Assembly: GCF_000813005.1 (NCBI RefSeq)
Contig: NZ_JSYP01000021.1
Span: 1 to 64,000, forward strand
Source of the DNA: Flavobacterium sp. KMS
Lineage (GTDB): Bacteria > Bacteroidota > Bacteroidia > Flavobacteriales > Flavobacteriaceae
Direction of reading: 5' to 3'
Length of the DNA: 64,000 nucleotides
Shown here: positions 36,915 through 46,300 of the stretch, piece after piece
Layout of the letters: each line of letters opens with the position of its first letter
Position numbering within the stretch: position 1 is the stretch's first letter
Translations under genes and position numbers: made by a program
Notes under the pieces: generated by a model
The model's input: only the letters and a program-made list of their open reading frames with translations
Databases searched by the model: none
Told to the model about the DNA's origin: nothing

Positions 36915-38203
36915 TGGAAAAGCAAATCATTAACCACGAGCCTTTTTTAAAAACAATAAATAATTATATGTTTATTGTTTTACTACTTATGATAGCCTGT
37001 TTTTTTACATGGAGTGAAAATGTAAATATTACAAGAGCTATAAAAGTAGTTGGGCGCATGGGACTTATGTTTTCTTCAATTGCTATATATTATAAAATAA
37101 TTCGTTATGGAGCAGTACATACATTAAGTTATAAAAACATTTTTTCACCCTTATTTTACTTTGGTTATTTAGCATTGGGGTTTTTATCCTTTATGTGGAG
37201 TACAAATCCTGGTTTTAGTGCCTTACAATGGTTTATGACTTTTCAAAGCCTTGTTTTCGCCTTTTTTTTTATTAAAAGTATAAAAACATTAGATGCCTTT
37301 TTTGAAGGGCATACAATTCGGCTTTATCATCTTTTAGGCAATTCTGTATTTGTTTTACAAATCATATTTGTTGTGGGAATGTGGATCGATCCTGATACTT
37401 TTTTCAGGCTTACCAATGGAGGAGAAGAAGCCAGATTGGGAGGCGTAATGATGAATCCAAACGAGCTAGGAATGCTCGCAGGAGTGGGTGTTGCCTGCCT
37501 TATTTTTGATTTGTACAGAAAAAAAAGTAAAGTATGGACAATACTAAAAATACTTGTAATATTTTATGCTTTATTCATGACAGGCTCAAGATCTTCGTTA
37601 ATAGGAGTACTTTTAATTATTTTTTTTCATATCAATCAAACTAAAAAGAAAGGATTAAAACTAGCTATAATAGCCGGAGTGCTCATGGTAGTTCCTTTTG
37701 CAATAAATCAAATTATCTTAAAAGGAGGTGATGAAAAGCGTCTGGAAGAAATACTAACCCTAACAGGGCGATTGCCCTTTTGGCAAGCATTAATAACCGA
37801 AGGTTTGCCCAGAGAACCATTATTAGGTTTTGGTTATATGAGGATCGATTATAAAGAGTTTTTTCAAAGTGTTCATACTTACCCTGGTAAGATGACGCAT
37901 AATACTTTTATGCAGGTATTAATGAACTTAGGATTTGTTGGTCTATGCATAGCCATCTTTCAATTATTTTTTACTTTCCGGGCATTCATCTACGAGGATA
38001 AAGAAAATCGTCTGATGCTCATCGGAATCCTTATTCCTGTTTTAATAAATTCATTTACCGAGTTTGGAATTTTTGGCGAAAGCAATTATGGAATTTTATT
38101 TTATCAGATGATCATTTTTTCCGTTTGCTTTAAAACAAACAAGCATTTTACTTCAGAGCAGAAAATTTATTTAAGGAAAAGAAGACCTGATCTTGTTACA
38201 TAA
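36911..38203 (+). CDS. Wzy-like polymerase (O-antigen ligase family)
   Basis: This 430-residue membrane protein has about 10-12 helices and a large periplasmic loop (about 280-345). It contains 'MNPNELGMLAGV' and 'MTGSRSSLIGVLLI', the Wzy_C/O-antigen ligase signature. It would polymerise repeat units at the periplasmic face. The start overlaps the glycosyltransferase stop by four bases (ATGA). It ends the first transcription unit of the cluster; a regulated promoter region follows. Confidence 0.9.
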   Translation: MMEKQIINHEPFLKTINNYMFIVLLLMIACFFTWSENVNITRAIKVVGRMGLMFSSIAIYYKIIRYGAVHTLSYKNIFSPLFYFGYLALGFLSFMWSTNPGFSALQWFMTFQSLVFAFFFIKSIKTLDAFFEGHTIRLYHLLGNSVFVLQIIFVVGMWIDPDTFFRLTNGGEEARLGGVMMNPNELGMLAGVGVACLIFDLYRKKSKVWTILKILVIFYALFMTGSRSSLIGVLLIIFFHINQTKKKGLKLAIIAGVLMVVPFAINQIILKGGDEKRLEEILTLTGRLPFWQALITEGLPREPLLGFGYMRIDYKEFFQSVHTYPGKMTHNTFMQVLMNLGFVGLCIAIFQLFFTFRAFIYEDKENRLMLIGILIPVLINSFTEFGIFGESNYGILFYQMIIFSVCFKTNKHFTSEQKIYLRKRRPDLVT

Positions 38204-38227
38204 TTGATTTCCAAAAATATATATATA

Positions 38228-38242
38228 TTCCAAAATATGGAA
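38228..38242. promoter_or_regulatory. Palindromic operator/enhancer site 2 (TTCCA-N5-TGGAA)
   Basis: A perfect palindrome with half-site-like extra TTCCAAAA copies on both sides (38208 and 38244). Its centre is 105 bases before the start at 38340, like the sites at 31116 and 43698. Confidence 0.6.
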
Positions 38243-38296
38243 ATTCCAAAATGATTTAAAACTTGTAACTTATTGATTTTAATGATTTTACATTTT

Positions 38297-38311
38297 AGGC
38301 ACGGTTTTCCA
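38297..38311 (+). promoter_or_regulatory. Candidate sigma-54 promoter 2
   Basis: AGGCACG at 38297-38303 matches the -24 consensus TGGCACG in six of seven bases. TTCCA at 38307-38311 matches TTGCA in four of five, but the spacing is one base short, so the promoter is plausible rather than certain. The -24 GG is 62-63 bases after the palindrome centre. Confidence 0.45.
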
Positions 38312-38339
38312 AATAGATTGATTAATAAACTTTCTTATT

Positions 38340-40700
38340 ATGGAAAATATATTTAGTAAAATCGGATACACTATTTCTAATCAAAAAAATAGTGAACAGG
38401 ATATCGTTCAGAATGTTCTATTTATCAAAAATCTAAACGGGAGTATCAGATGGATTTGGAACGCAGAGAACAGCAAACCTCTTTTCTTGAAGTTTTATAA
38501 CGTTGGAGGCATTCGGGCTAAGATCTTTACTTTGGCAGTTAAACTAATTTTTGTCTTGAGAGTACAAAAGATAGTTTTCAATAAAAAGAAATACTATTTT
38601 AAAAAAGAAGAAAATTCATTTTTTGATTGCCAGGAAAATTGGGCATTATTTACAGGCACCATGGGTTCTAATAATAAAGCTATTTTATATGCCGATGCAT
38701 CATTCTTTAAAATAGCAACTACTGTTAAGGCTAAGAGATTAATTAAATCAGAGCATAAAATCTTATCGAATATCACTTTTGATTTTTTTAAAATCCCCAA
38801 ATCAAAACAAATTTCAGAAAATGTAGTTCAATTTTCAGATATAACTTGTGGAGGGACACGTACTAATAAAATTGAAATTGCACATCTGAAAGCATTAACA
38901 GAAATGAATTTTAGAGGACATAATTTAATACAAATTAAAGATTGGGAATTATTTAAAGATTTAAAATTTGATTTTATTATGACCAATGATAGCAGACTTC
39001 CTATAAACATGATGAGAAAAATCAGCATGCTTTTAAACGAAATATCTGAAGATGATTATATTAATGTCTCGCTTTCTCACGGCGATTTTACATCATGGAA
39101 TATGTTTGAGAGTGAAGAAAAAATTTCATTGTATGATTGGGAGCTATTTGCTTTTGACAGATCTACAGGATTTGATTATTTCCACTTTATTATACAACAA
39201 GGAATTTTGATAGATAAAAAATCCTGGAAAGAGATTTATATCGATATAAAAGAGCAATGTAGAGGAGAATCTGCCAGCTTTTTATTTGATTATGATCTGG
39301 AGATACTTCATAAATATTTAAAATATTATCTTCTTATAAACTGTATTAACTACCTAAAAATATATGCAGCACAAGATAAATGGCATATACAAGTTGATTG
39401 GTTATTGCAAGTTTGGAATGATGCTTTAAATAGTTTTGTCATAAAAGCAAAAACCGCCAGAGAACTTATAATCATGGATATTTTTGATGCATTGCAAAAT
39501 CAAAAATATGCAACAATTAAATTTCATGATGGTCACCCTGAGCAACTTAGTGTTAATTCGGATATTGATATCTTAATAAATAAAGATCTATCTGCGTCAA
39601 TTTTAAAGCTGATTAAAAGCCATTCATTAGTTGCCAAAGTTTCTCAAAACAAAAAGTCATTTATGAATTCATTACAGTTAGTAATGATTGATGGGACGAT
39701 TTTAGCTATTGATTTAATTTGGGAATTTAAAAGAAAAAATATCATTTTTTTGGATGCTAAGAAAGCTTTGAAACATGCTTATGTTAACAATTTTGGAGTA
39801 AAAAGTTTATCCTTTAAGGATACTCAAAAATACATAAGTGCCTTTTATATTCTGAACAATGTAGCAATTCCTAGAAAATATAAATTGTATATCAAAGAAG
39901 AGAAGCATCAAGTAGTAAAAAAGACTACTAATAATAGTTTACAAAGCATTACTTCTCCAAAAACAGATTTGTTAAAACAGCTTTGGGAAAAAAGAGAAAA
40001 CAAAGGAATCTACTATTTTAGAAATTCATTCTACTATTTGTATGATACGGTTTTTAGAAGTTTCTCCAGAGGATATATAATAACTTTTAGTGGTGTTGAT
40101 GGAGCTGGAAAATCTACTATAATCGAAAACGTAAAAATTATGATAGAAAAACAACTAAGAAAACCAGTAGTTGTTTTGCGCCATCGCCCTTCGGTATTGC
40201 CAATTATTAGTACTCTTTTTAGAGGAAAAAAGGCTCAGGAAAGTTTTGAAAACACGCTTCCTCATTCAGGAACTAATAAAAGTTTAGTATCATCTTTAAT
40301 TCGGTTTATGTATTATTATGTTGATTATTTTCTTGGTCAGTTTATTATTTTTATCAAATATACTATCAGAGGATATGTTGTAATCTATGATCGTTACTAT
40401 TTTGATTTTATAGAAGATAGTAAAAGAAGCAATCTTATTTTGTCAAAAAAAATAGCATTATTAGGCTATAAGTTGTTGCTCAAACCTAAATTCAATTTTT
40501 TTCTTTTTGCAGATTCTGGAACAATTCTTAGTCGAAAAAAAGAGCTAGATGAGAACGTTATAAATGAACTAACTACAAACTATCAGAACCTTTTTAGTAA
40601 ACTGGATAAAAGAAGTAACACAGCAGTTTACAAAACAATTGAAAACAAAGAAATTAATCAGACGCTACATATTGTTTTACAAACTTTAATTAATAGATAA
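38340..40700 (+). CDS. Three-domain fusion: APH-like kinase, nucleotidyltransferase-like, thymidylate-kinase-like
   Basis: The 786-residue protein has an N-terminal half (about 1-365) that looks like a choline/aminoglycoside phosphotransferase, with catalytic loop HGDFTSWN from His247 and metal-binding Asp in 'SLYDWELFAFDRSTGFDYFHF'. The middle region (about 380-530) has SDIDIL (Asp408, Asp410) as in nucleotidyltransferase folds. The C-terminal domain (about 578-786) is thymidylate-kinase-like with P-loop GVDGAGKS (585-592) and DRYYFDF. All three parts suggest phosphoryl or nucleotidyl transfer to a small molecule or sugar in the cytoplasm. It opens the second operon of the polysaccharide cluster; the substrate is unknown. 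Confidence 0.75.
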   Translation: MENIFSKIGYTISNQKNSEQDIVQNVLFIKNLNGSIRWIWNAENSKPLFLKFYNVGGIRAKIFTLAVKLIFVLRVQKIVFNKKKYYFKKEENSFFDCQENWALFTGTMGSNNKAILYADASFFKIATTVKAKRLIKSEHKILSNITFDFFKIPKSKQISENVVQFSDITCGGTRTNKIEIAHLKALTEMNFRGHNLIQIKDWELFKDLKFDFIMTNDSRLPINMMRKISMLLNEISEDDYINVSLSHGDFTSWNMFESEEKISLYDWELFAFDRSTGFDYFHFIIQQGILIDKKSWKEIYIDIKEQCRGESASFLFDYDLEILHKYLKYYLLINCINYLKIYAAQDKWHIQVDWLLQVWNDALNSFVIKAKTARELIIMDIFDALQNQKYATIKFHDGHPEQLSVNSDIDILINKDLSASILKLIKSHSLVAKVSQNKKSFMNSLQLVMIDGTILAIDLIWEFKRKNIIFLDAKKALKHAYVNNFGVKSLSFKDTQKYISAFYILNNVAIPRKYKLYIKEEKHQVVKKTTNNSLQSITSPKTDLLKQLWEKRENKGIYYFRNSFYYLYDTVFRSFSRGYIITFSGVDGAGKSTIIENVKIMIEKQLRKPVVVLRHRPSVLPIISTLFRGKKAQESFENTLPHSGTNKSLVSSLIRFMYYYVDYFLGQFIIFIKYTIRGYVVIYDRYYFDFIEDSKRSNLILSKKIALLGYKLLLKPKFNFFLFADSGTILSRKKELDENVINELTTNYQNLFSKLDKRSNTAVYKTIENKEINQTLHIVLQTLINR

Positions 40701-40701
40701 T

Positions 40702-41391
40702 ATGAAAGCTCTTTTACAAAAACTAATACAATTTCGTAACCCTGCTTTTAAGTTTGATGAGAGTTTAGATTCATTAGCGTTATTACAATTTTTTTGGATA
40801 CAAGGCATCGCTATTATAAGAGGTTTATTTGTTTTTATTTATTTCAAAAAGGCAAAAGGACTTATGCTTGGCAGAGCAGTTACTTTTTTTAATCCTTCAA
40901 AAATTCATTGGGGCAAGTTTTTACGATTAGGTAATCATGTAGCAATTTCGGCCTTGGGCAAAAATGGTATTTGGTTTGGAAATAATGTAAGCATAGGAGC
41001 TTTTAGCCGAATAATTATTTCGACTTCATTAAATAATTTAGGTAATGGGATTATAATAGGTAATAATGTTGGTATTGGAGAATTTGCTTATCTAGGAGGA
41101 GCTGGTGGTCTTGAAATTGGAGATGATTGTATAGTGGGGCAGTATTTAAGTTGTCATCCTGAGAATCATAATTATGAGCAGTATGATATTTTAATAAGAC
41201 ATCAGGGAGTAACCAGAAAAGGAATAAAAATAGGTAAAAATTGCTGGATTGGAAGCAAAGTGACCATTTTAGATGGTGTAGAAATAGGCGAAGGTTGTGT
41301 AATAGCAGCAGGAAGTGTAGTTACTAAATCGTTTCCTAGAGATTGTATTATTGGAGGGGTACCTTCTAAACTTTTAAAAACGAGATCATGA
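40702..41391 (+). CDS. Hexapeptide-repeat acyltransferase (LbH, WbbJ/maa-like)
   Basis: This 229-residue protein has a left-handed beta-helix built from hexapeptide repeats ('IWFGNNVSIGAFSRIIIS', 'IIIGNNVGIGEFAYLG', 'IGKNCWIGSKVTILDGVEIGEGC'), ending with VVTKSFPRDCIIGGVPSKLL as in sugar O-acetyltransferases. It probably acetylates a sugar of the polymer using acetyl-CoA. It starts one base after the fusion kinase gene stop and overlaps the next gene by four bases. Confidence 0.88.
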   Translation: MKALLQKLIQFRNPAFKFDESLDSLALLQFFWIQGIAIIRGLFVFIYFKKAKGLMLGRAVTFFNPSKIHWGKFLRLGNHVAISALGKNGIWFGNNVSIGAFSRIIISTSLNNLGNGIIIGNNVGIGEFAYLGGAGGLEIGDDCIVGQYLSCHPENHNYEQYDILIRHQGVTRKGIKIGKNCWIGSKVTILDGVEIGEGCVIAAGSVVTKSFPRDCIIGGVPSKLLKTRS

Positions 41392-42614
41392 GCACTAAAA
41401 TCATTTTGGCTAGTTGTTATGCCGTAAATCCATATAAAGGATCTGAAGACGGAATGGGATGGAATTTTATAAGACAGATTGCTCGTTTTAATAAAGTAAT
41501 AGCTGTTACCAGAGAAAATAATAAAGATGCTATTGAATCGTATATGCTGCAAAATCCTGATGCTATTTACAACAATATAACTTTTATATATTTTGATCTT
41601 CCGTACTGGATGAGATTTTGGAAAAAAGGAAGTCGTGGTGCCATGCTGTATTATTATATGTGGCAAAAAGGAATCGTTAATCATATAAAAAGAAAGAAGC
41701 TCAATTTTGATATTGTTCACAATGTTAACTTTCATAATGACTGGACGCCAAGTTTTTTATGGAAACTAGAAAAACCTATGGTTTGGGGACCTGTAGGGCA
41801 TCATCCACTTATTCCAAGTGTTTATTTAAAACCCTATTCATTTAAATATATTATTAAAGATCGCCTTACCTGGCTTATAAAAAATTTATTTTGGAACTAC
41901 TCTTCAGGTCTTAAAAAGACTATAAAAAATGCAAGCCATATATGGTGTATGAACACAGGTGTGGTAGAAAAACTTAATCTTAGTGGAAGCTCTTATTCGG
42001 TATTCCCATCAGTAGCTTCAGAAGATTTTAGCAAAGCCAATGCCATCATAAAAAATAGCTTCCATGTTATAAGTGCCGGACGCTTTGTACCTCTTAAAGG
42101 GTTTGACCTCACCATTCGTTCTTTTATTGCGTTTTTAAATTCTATTTCTCTGCCAGAACGTGCTAATTGTAAATTAACATTAGTTGGATCAGGTCCAGAA
42201 AAAGTTTTTTATGAAAAAATAATAGCAGAGAGTAATATGGGGGATAATGTTGAAATAATTGAATGGATAGAGCGCAAAGAACTGATGAAACTGTATGATA
42301 AAGCAACTGTTTTTATGTTTCCATCACATGAAGGGGCAGGAATGGTTGTGGCCGAAGCTTTATCGTATGGATTGCCTGTAATATGTCTTGATAATATTGG
42401 TCCGGGCCAATACATTACAGCAAAATGTGGTTTTGTAATTCCTCATTCAGATTATTCCTCAACGATTTTTAATCTGAAAGAAGCATTAAATAAATTGTAT
42501 TTGAGTAATACATTACTTTTAGAAATGAGCACTAATGCCAGAAAACGCTATATAGAAAGATTTACATGGGAGAGTAGAGGAGAGCATTTAAATACAATTT
42601 ATAATAATTTATAA
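41388..42614 (+). CDS. Glycosyltransferase family 4
   Basis: This 408-residue GT-B enzyme has an N-terminal acceptor domain (SCYAVNPYKGSEDGMGWNF) and a donor domain with 'VISAGRFVPLKGFDLTIRSF' and 'MFPSHEGAGMVVAEALSYGLPVIC', including the EX7E-type pair. It is cytoplasmic or membrane-associated and adds a sugar of unknown identity to the repeat unit. The start overlaps the acyltransferase stop (ATGA). Confidence 0.9.
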   Translation: MSTKIILASCYAVNPYKGSEDGMGWNFIRQIARFNKVIAVTRENNKDAIESYMLQNPDAIYNNITFIYFDLPYWMRFWKKGSRGAMLYYYMWQKGIVNHIKRKKLNFDIVHNVNFHNDWTPSFLWKLEKPMVWGPVGHHPLIPSVYLKPYSFKYIIKDRLTWLIKNLFWNYSSGLKKTIKNASHIWCMNTGVVEKLNLSGSSYSVFPSVASEDFSKANAIIKNSFHVISAGRFVPLKGFDLTIRSFIAFLNSISLPERANCKLTLVGSGPEKVFYEKIIAESNMGDNVEIIEWIERKELMKLYDKATVFMFPSHEGAGMVVAEALSYGLPVICLDNIGPGQYITAKCGFVIPHSDYSSTIFNLKEALNKLYLSNTLLLEMSTNARKRYIERFTWESRGEHLNTIYNNL

Positions 42615-42615
42615 G

Positions 42616-43686
42616 ATGAGAGTTATTGCAATTCATTTATTAAACGATTACAGCGGAAGCCCTAAAGTACTTAAGCAGTTACTTGCAGGATGGGCAAAAA
42701 AAGGCGTCGACTTGCATTTATACACTTGCAGTGGGAGGGAAGGTTTTTTGTCAGGACTACCAGATGTAAAATACCATTTTTACTGGTATAAATTTATGAA
42801 GAATCCTTTACTGAGACTCCTTTTTCTTACAAGCAGCCAATTTTTGCTAGCCTTTAAACTGTTGTTTAGCTTAAAAAAGAATGATGTGGTGTATATAAAT
42901 ACCGTACTTCCTTTTGGAGCAGCCATTGCTGGAAAAGTAAGAGGCAATAAAGTGATTTACCATGTGCATGAAACAAGTATGAAACCTCTAGTATTCAAGA
43001 AATTTCTTTTTGGAGTTTTAAATTTATTTGCTGATGAGGTTGTTTATGTTTCTAATTTTTTAGCCAATAAAGAACCCGTAAATATTAAAAAAAGAATCAT
43101 ATACAATGTTTTAGAAGAGGATTTTGTGAAATTGGCCTTGGCCAATAAAAACCAGGAAAAAGAAAAAAAGATTGTTTTAATGATCTGTTCATTAAAGGGG
43201 TATAAAGGAGTAAATGAATTTTTAGAATTAGCACAAACTAATCCAGGATATATTTTTAAATTGGTTGTGAATGCAACAATTATAGAAATTCAGCAATATT
43301 TTAATGCTATAAAACTTCCTGAAAATTTATTCATTTATCCCACACAAACCGATACACATTCCTTTTATAGCGAAGCAAGTGTTGTATTGAATTTATCAGA
43401 TCCTAAACTTTGGGTCGAAACATTTGGTTTAACAATTCTTGAAGCCATGGCATACGGTCTTCCTACCATAGTTCCTCCTGTAGGTGGTGTTACAGAACTT
43501 GTTATAGAGGGTAAAAATGGCTATTTGATTGAAAGCAAAAGAATTGATAAAATATCTGATAATTTAAAAGAACTTCTTGAGAATAAAGTATTGTATAAAT
43601 CGATGAGTAATAATGCTTTTGAAATGAGTAAGCTTTTTAGTTTGGAATATTTTGAAAAACAATCAGCTGAAATAATTTTCCAATAA
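42616..43686 (+). CDS. Glycosyltransferase family 4
   Basis: This 356-residue GT-B enzyme starts MRVIAIHLLNDYSGSPKVL, has 'KVIYHVHETSMKP' in the acceptor half and 'ETFGLTILEAMAYGLPTIVPPVGGV' in the donor half. It lies one base after the previous glycosyltransferase gene. It is the last gene of the second transcription unit; the next gap carries another palindrome and promoter candidate. Confidence 0.9.
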   Translation: MRVIAIHLLNDYSGSPKVLKQLLAGWAKKGVDLHLYTCSGREGFLSGLPDVKYHFYWYKFMKNPLLRLLFLTSSQFLLAFKLLFSLKKNDVVYINTVLPFGAAIAGKVRGNKVIYHVHETSMKPLVFKKFLFGVLNLFADEVVYVSNFLANKEPVNIKKRIIYNVLEEDFVKLALANKNQEKEKKIVLMICSLKGYKGVNEFLELAQTNPGYIFKLVVNATIIEIQQYFNAIKLPENLFIYPTQTDTHSFYSEASVVLNLSDPKLWVETFGLTILEAMAYGLPTIVPPVGGVTELVIEGKNGYLIESKRIDKISDNLKELLENKVLYKSMSNNAFEMSKLFSLEYFEKQSAEIIFQ

Positions 43687-43697
43687 ATGAAAGGCAA

Positions 43698-43712
43698 ATC
43701 CAAAATATGGAA
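43698..43712. promoter_or_regulatory. Palindromic operator/enhancer site 3 (ATCCA-N5-TGGAA)
   Basis: The same palindrome as at 31116 and 38228 with one changed outer base; the spacer AAATA equals that of site 2. Its centre is 102 bases before the start at 43807. Confidence 0.55.
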
Positions 43713-43770
43713 GTTTTTAAAAGTGAGTAAATCGTAAATACTTGGTAATTAAGTAGATGTGTTTAAAGCA

Positions 43771-43786
43771 TGGTTTTGGCAAAGCA
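43771..43786 (+). promoter_or_regulatory. Candidate sigma-54 promoter 3
   Basis: TGG at 43771-43773 and GCA at 43784-43786 give GG-N10-GC, 67 bases after the palindrome centre. An overlapping alternative, TTGGCA at 43776-43781 with TTACA at 43789-43793, is one base too widely spaced. Weak by itself, supported by the matching layout of sites 1 and 2. Confidence 0.4.
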
Positions 43787-43806
43787 TATTACAAATACAA
43801 TAAGCT

Positions 43807-45015
43807 ATGAAAAATAAAAGAATCGCCATTATTGGCACAGTAGGTTTACCAGCAAAATATGGGGGATTTGAAACCCTTGCAGATCATCTAGTAACTAACT
43901 TATCAGACAAGTATGATTTTACTGTTTATTGTTCTAAAAAGAAATATACAAAAGAAGAACAGCTAGTTTGGTATAAAGGAGCAAAATTGCACTATATTCC
44001 TTTAGAAGCAAATGGGATTCAAAGTATTCCTTATGATTCTCTTTCTATACTTCATGCCTTAATGAAAAATGATGTTTTATTAATATTAGGAGTAGCAGGA
44101 GCTTGGTTAATACCATTTATTAGGCTTTTTACAAGTAAGAAAGTGATAATCTCTATAGATGGCATCGAGTGGAAGAGAGATAAATGGTCGTTATTGGCAA
44201 AACTATATTTATGGTGGTCTGAGATGATTGCTGTTAAATATTCGCATATCGACATTTCAGACAATGAATCTATACAAGATTATACAGCCATACGATATAA
44301 AACCTTAAGCCGTGTTATTGAGTATGGAGCTGACCATACAATGAAAGTTATTCCTATAAAAGATGATTTAAAAAAATATCCTTTTTTAAAAACGAAATAT
44401 GCTGTAAAAGTTTGCAGAATAGAACCAGAGAACAATGTACACTTAGTATTAGAAGCATTTAGAATAAATAAAAAAATGGCTTTAGTTCTTGTGGGTAACT
44501 GGAATAATAGTGTTTATGGGCAAAAATTAAAAGAAAAATATAAAGATATAGCCAATATTCATTTATTTGATCCGATATACAATCAGCGGGAAATCGATTT
44601 GATAAGAGGAAACGCAACGTTATATATTCACGGACATTCTGCAGGAGGCACTAACCCTTCACTTGTAGAGGCAATGTATTTAAAGCTTCCTGTTCTTGCT
44701 TTTAAAGTTTCATATAATATTACAACTACAGAAGGTAAAGCAATCTATTTCTCATCTGTAGAAGATTTAGTTAAAGAATTGGGTACATTATCTCCCCTAA
44801 AATTAATAAGCCTAGCCAATGAAATGGTATTAATTGCTGAAAGAAGATATACTTGGAAAAACATTTCTAAGCTATATGAATTGTTAATAAAAGAAGCTCT
44901 TTCAATTAAAAGTAAAGTGGGGGTTACTTCTGAATTACAAAATCTGGATGCTTCTTTTTTGCAAGAATTTCAATTGTTACACATAAATAACAGTAATTTA
45001 TTTTACGAAAACTAA
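43807..45015 (+). CDS. DUF1972-type glycosyltransferase (GT4)
   Basis: This 402-residue enzyme starts with RIAIIGTVGLPAKYGGFETL, the hallmark of DUF1972-type transferases that are often rhamnosyl- or glucosyltransferases. The donor half includes 'HGHSAGGTNPSLVEAMYLKLPVLAF'. It acts in the cytoplasm on the lipid-linked intermediate. It opens the third transcription unit and is followed after six bases by the initiating transferase gene. Confidence 0.88.
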   Translation: MKNKRIAIIGTVGLPAKYGGFETLADHLVTNLSDKYDFTVYCSKKKYTKEEQLVWYKGAKLHYIPLEANGIQSIPYDSLSILHALMKNDVLLILGVAGAWLIPFIRLFTSKKVIISIDGIEWKRDKWSLLAKLYLWWSEMIAVKYSHIDISDNESIQDYTAIRYKTLSRVIEYGADHTMKVIPIKDDLKKYPFLKTKYAVKVCRIEPENNVHLVLEAFRINKKMALVLVGNWNNSVYGQKLKEKYKDIANIHLFDPIYNQREIDLIRGNATLYIHGHSAGGTNPSLVEAMYLKLPVLAFKVSYNITTTEGKAIYFSSVEDLVKELGTLSPLKLISLANEMVLIAERRYTWKNISKLYELLIKEALSIKSKVGVTSELQNLDASFLQEFQLLHINNSNLFYEN

Positions 45016-45021
45016 CCAATC

Positions 45022-46101
45022 ATGAAAACAATACTTGAAATTTTATCGTACGGATTATTATCCTTGATTTTAACCCTTGTTTTTGTTCCAATGATTAGGA
45101 AAATTGCAATAAAAGTGAATCTTGTTGATAAGCCTAATTATAGAAAAGTTCATTTAAGCGCAGTGCCTTTGGTTGGTGGAATTTCAATAGCTTTAGCTGT
45201 ATTAGTTACTATTTTTACTTCAAGTTTCAGAGTTATTTTTCTTAAAGAATACTTCCCAATATTTGCGGCAGCAATGGTTTTGTTGATCGTTGGAGTTATT
45301 GATGATAAAAAAGATATAAAAGCAAAATACAAATTAATTATTCAGGTACTTTTAGCTCTTATAATTGCATTTTCAGGTACAAGAATAACATCATTATATG
45401 GGTTGTTTGGAGTTTATGAAATTGTAATTTGGCAACAATATATAGTCACAATTTTGACGATAACAGGTGTTGTCAATGCCTTTAATCTTATGGATGGAGT
45501 TGATGGTTTAATTGGAGGGCTATCTTTATTAGGATTTTTAATTTTATTTTTTGTGGCTATTTATTTTAAGGATTATAACTTGGCTTTTTCAAGCGCATTA
45601 TTTATCGGAGCCGTTTTAGGTTTCTTAAAATTTAACTTAGGCAAGAAAAAGATTTTTATGGGAGATTCAGGTTCCTTATTTATCGGTTTCATTTTAATTA
45701 CAGAAGCAATAAAGCTTTTGCAAAAACAGCAAATATATAAAGACCACAATTGTAGTTACACTATAATACTACTTATTCTGTTTTTCTCAATTCCAGTTTT
45801 AGATTCTTTGCGGGTTTACATGGGAAGAATTAAAAGAGGTAATTCCCCCTTTAGTGCAGATAAATCACATTTACATCATTTACTTCTAGGAACAGGACTT
45901 AATCATAAAAAGACGACACTCGTGGTTAGTGCTATTTTTGTATTCTTACTTTTTATTGCGTTGATGTTGCGATATTTTGTGTCAATTACTTTTATAATAG
46001 CTATTAGTATTATTGCATTTTCAACTATAATCAGAGTGCTTTTAATGATTAATAAACTTCATCTGTGGAGACTTAAATTAAAAAAACTGGAAAATAGATA
46101 A
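45022..46101 (+). CDS. WecA/MraY-type undecaprenyl-phosphate sugar-1-phosphate transferase
   Basis: This 359-residue membrane protein has about 10-11 helices and the family motifs: KVHLSAVPLVGG, 'GVIDDKKDIKAKYKLIIQ' with the metal-binding Asp pair, 'NAFNLMDGVDGLIGG', MGDSGS and a final 'HLHHLLLGTG' cytoplasmic His motif. It starts repeat-unit synthesis by moving a sugar-1-phosphate, probably an N-acetylhexosamine, to undecaprenyl phosphate. It is the only initiating enzyme seen in this cluster. Confidence 0.9.
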   Translation: MKTILEILSYGLLSLILTLVFVPMIRKIAIKVNLVDKPNYRKVHLSAVPLVGGISIALAVLVTIFTSSFRVIFLKEYFPIFAAAMVLLIVGVIDDKKDIKAKYKLIIQVLLALIIAFSGTRITSLYGLFGVYEIVIWQQYIVTILTITGVVNAFNLMDGVDGLIGGLSLLGFLILFFVAIYFKDYNLAFSSALFIGAVLGFLKFNLGKKKIFMGDSGSLFIGFILITEAIKLLQKQQIYKDHNCSYTIILLILFFSIPVLDSLRVYMGRIKRGNSPFSADKSHLHHLLLGTGLNHKKTTLVVSAIFVFLLFIALMLRYFVSITFIIAISIIAFSTIIRVLLMINKLHLWRLKLKKLENR

Positions 46102-46300
46102 AACGTTGTTTTATATGCAAAGACTTTTCTTAATTCTATTATCCTTTTTTAATAAAGGTATTATATAAAATAGAAGTTGAATAAGTATACCAAATGAAAG
46201 ATTATCTTATCACTGAGAATGCAGGATCTGTTTAATATCTGTTTTTCAAATGCACTATGGTTTGGTAACATTTAAATTGTAACTAGTTAAAAAAATAATC

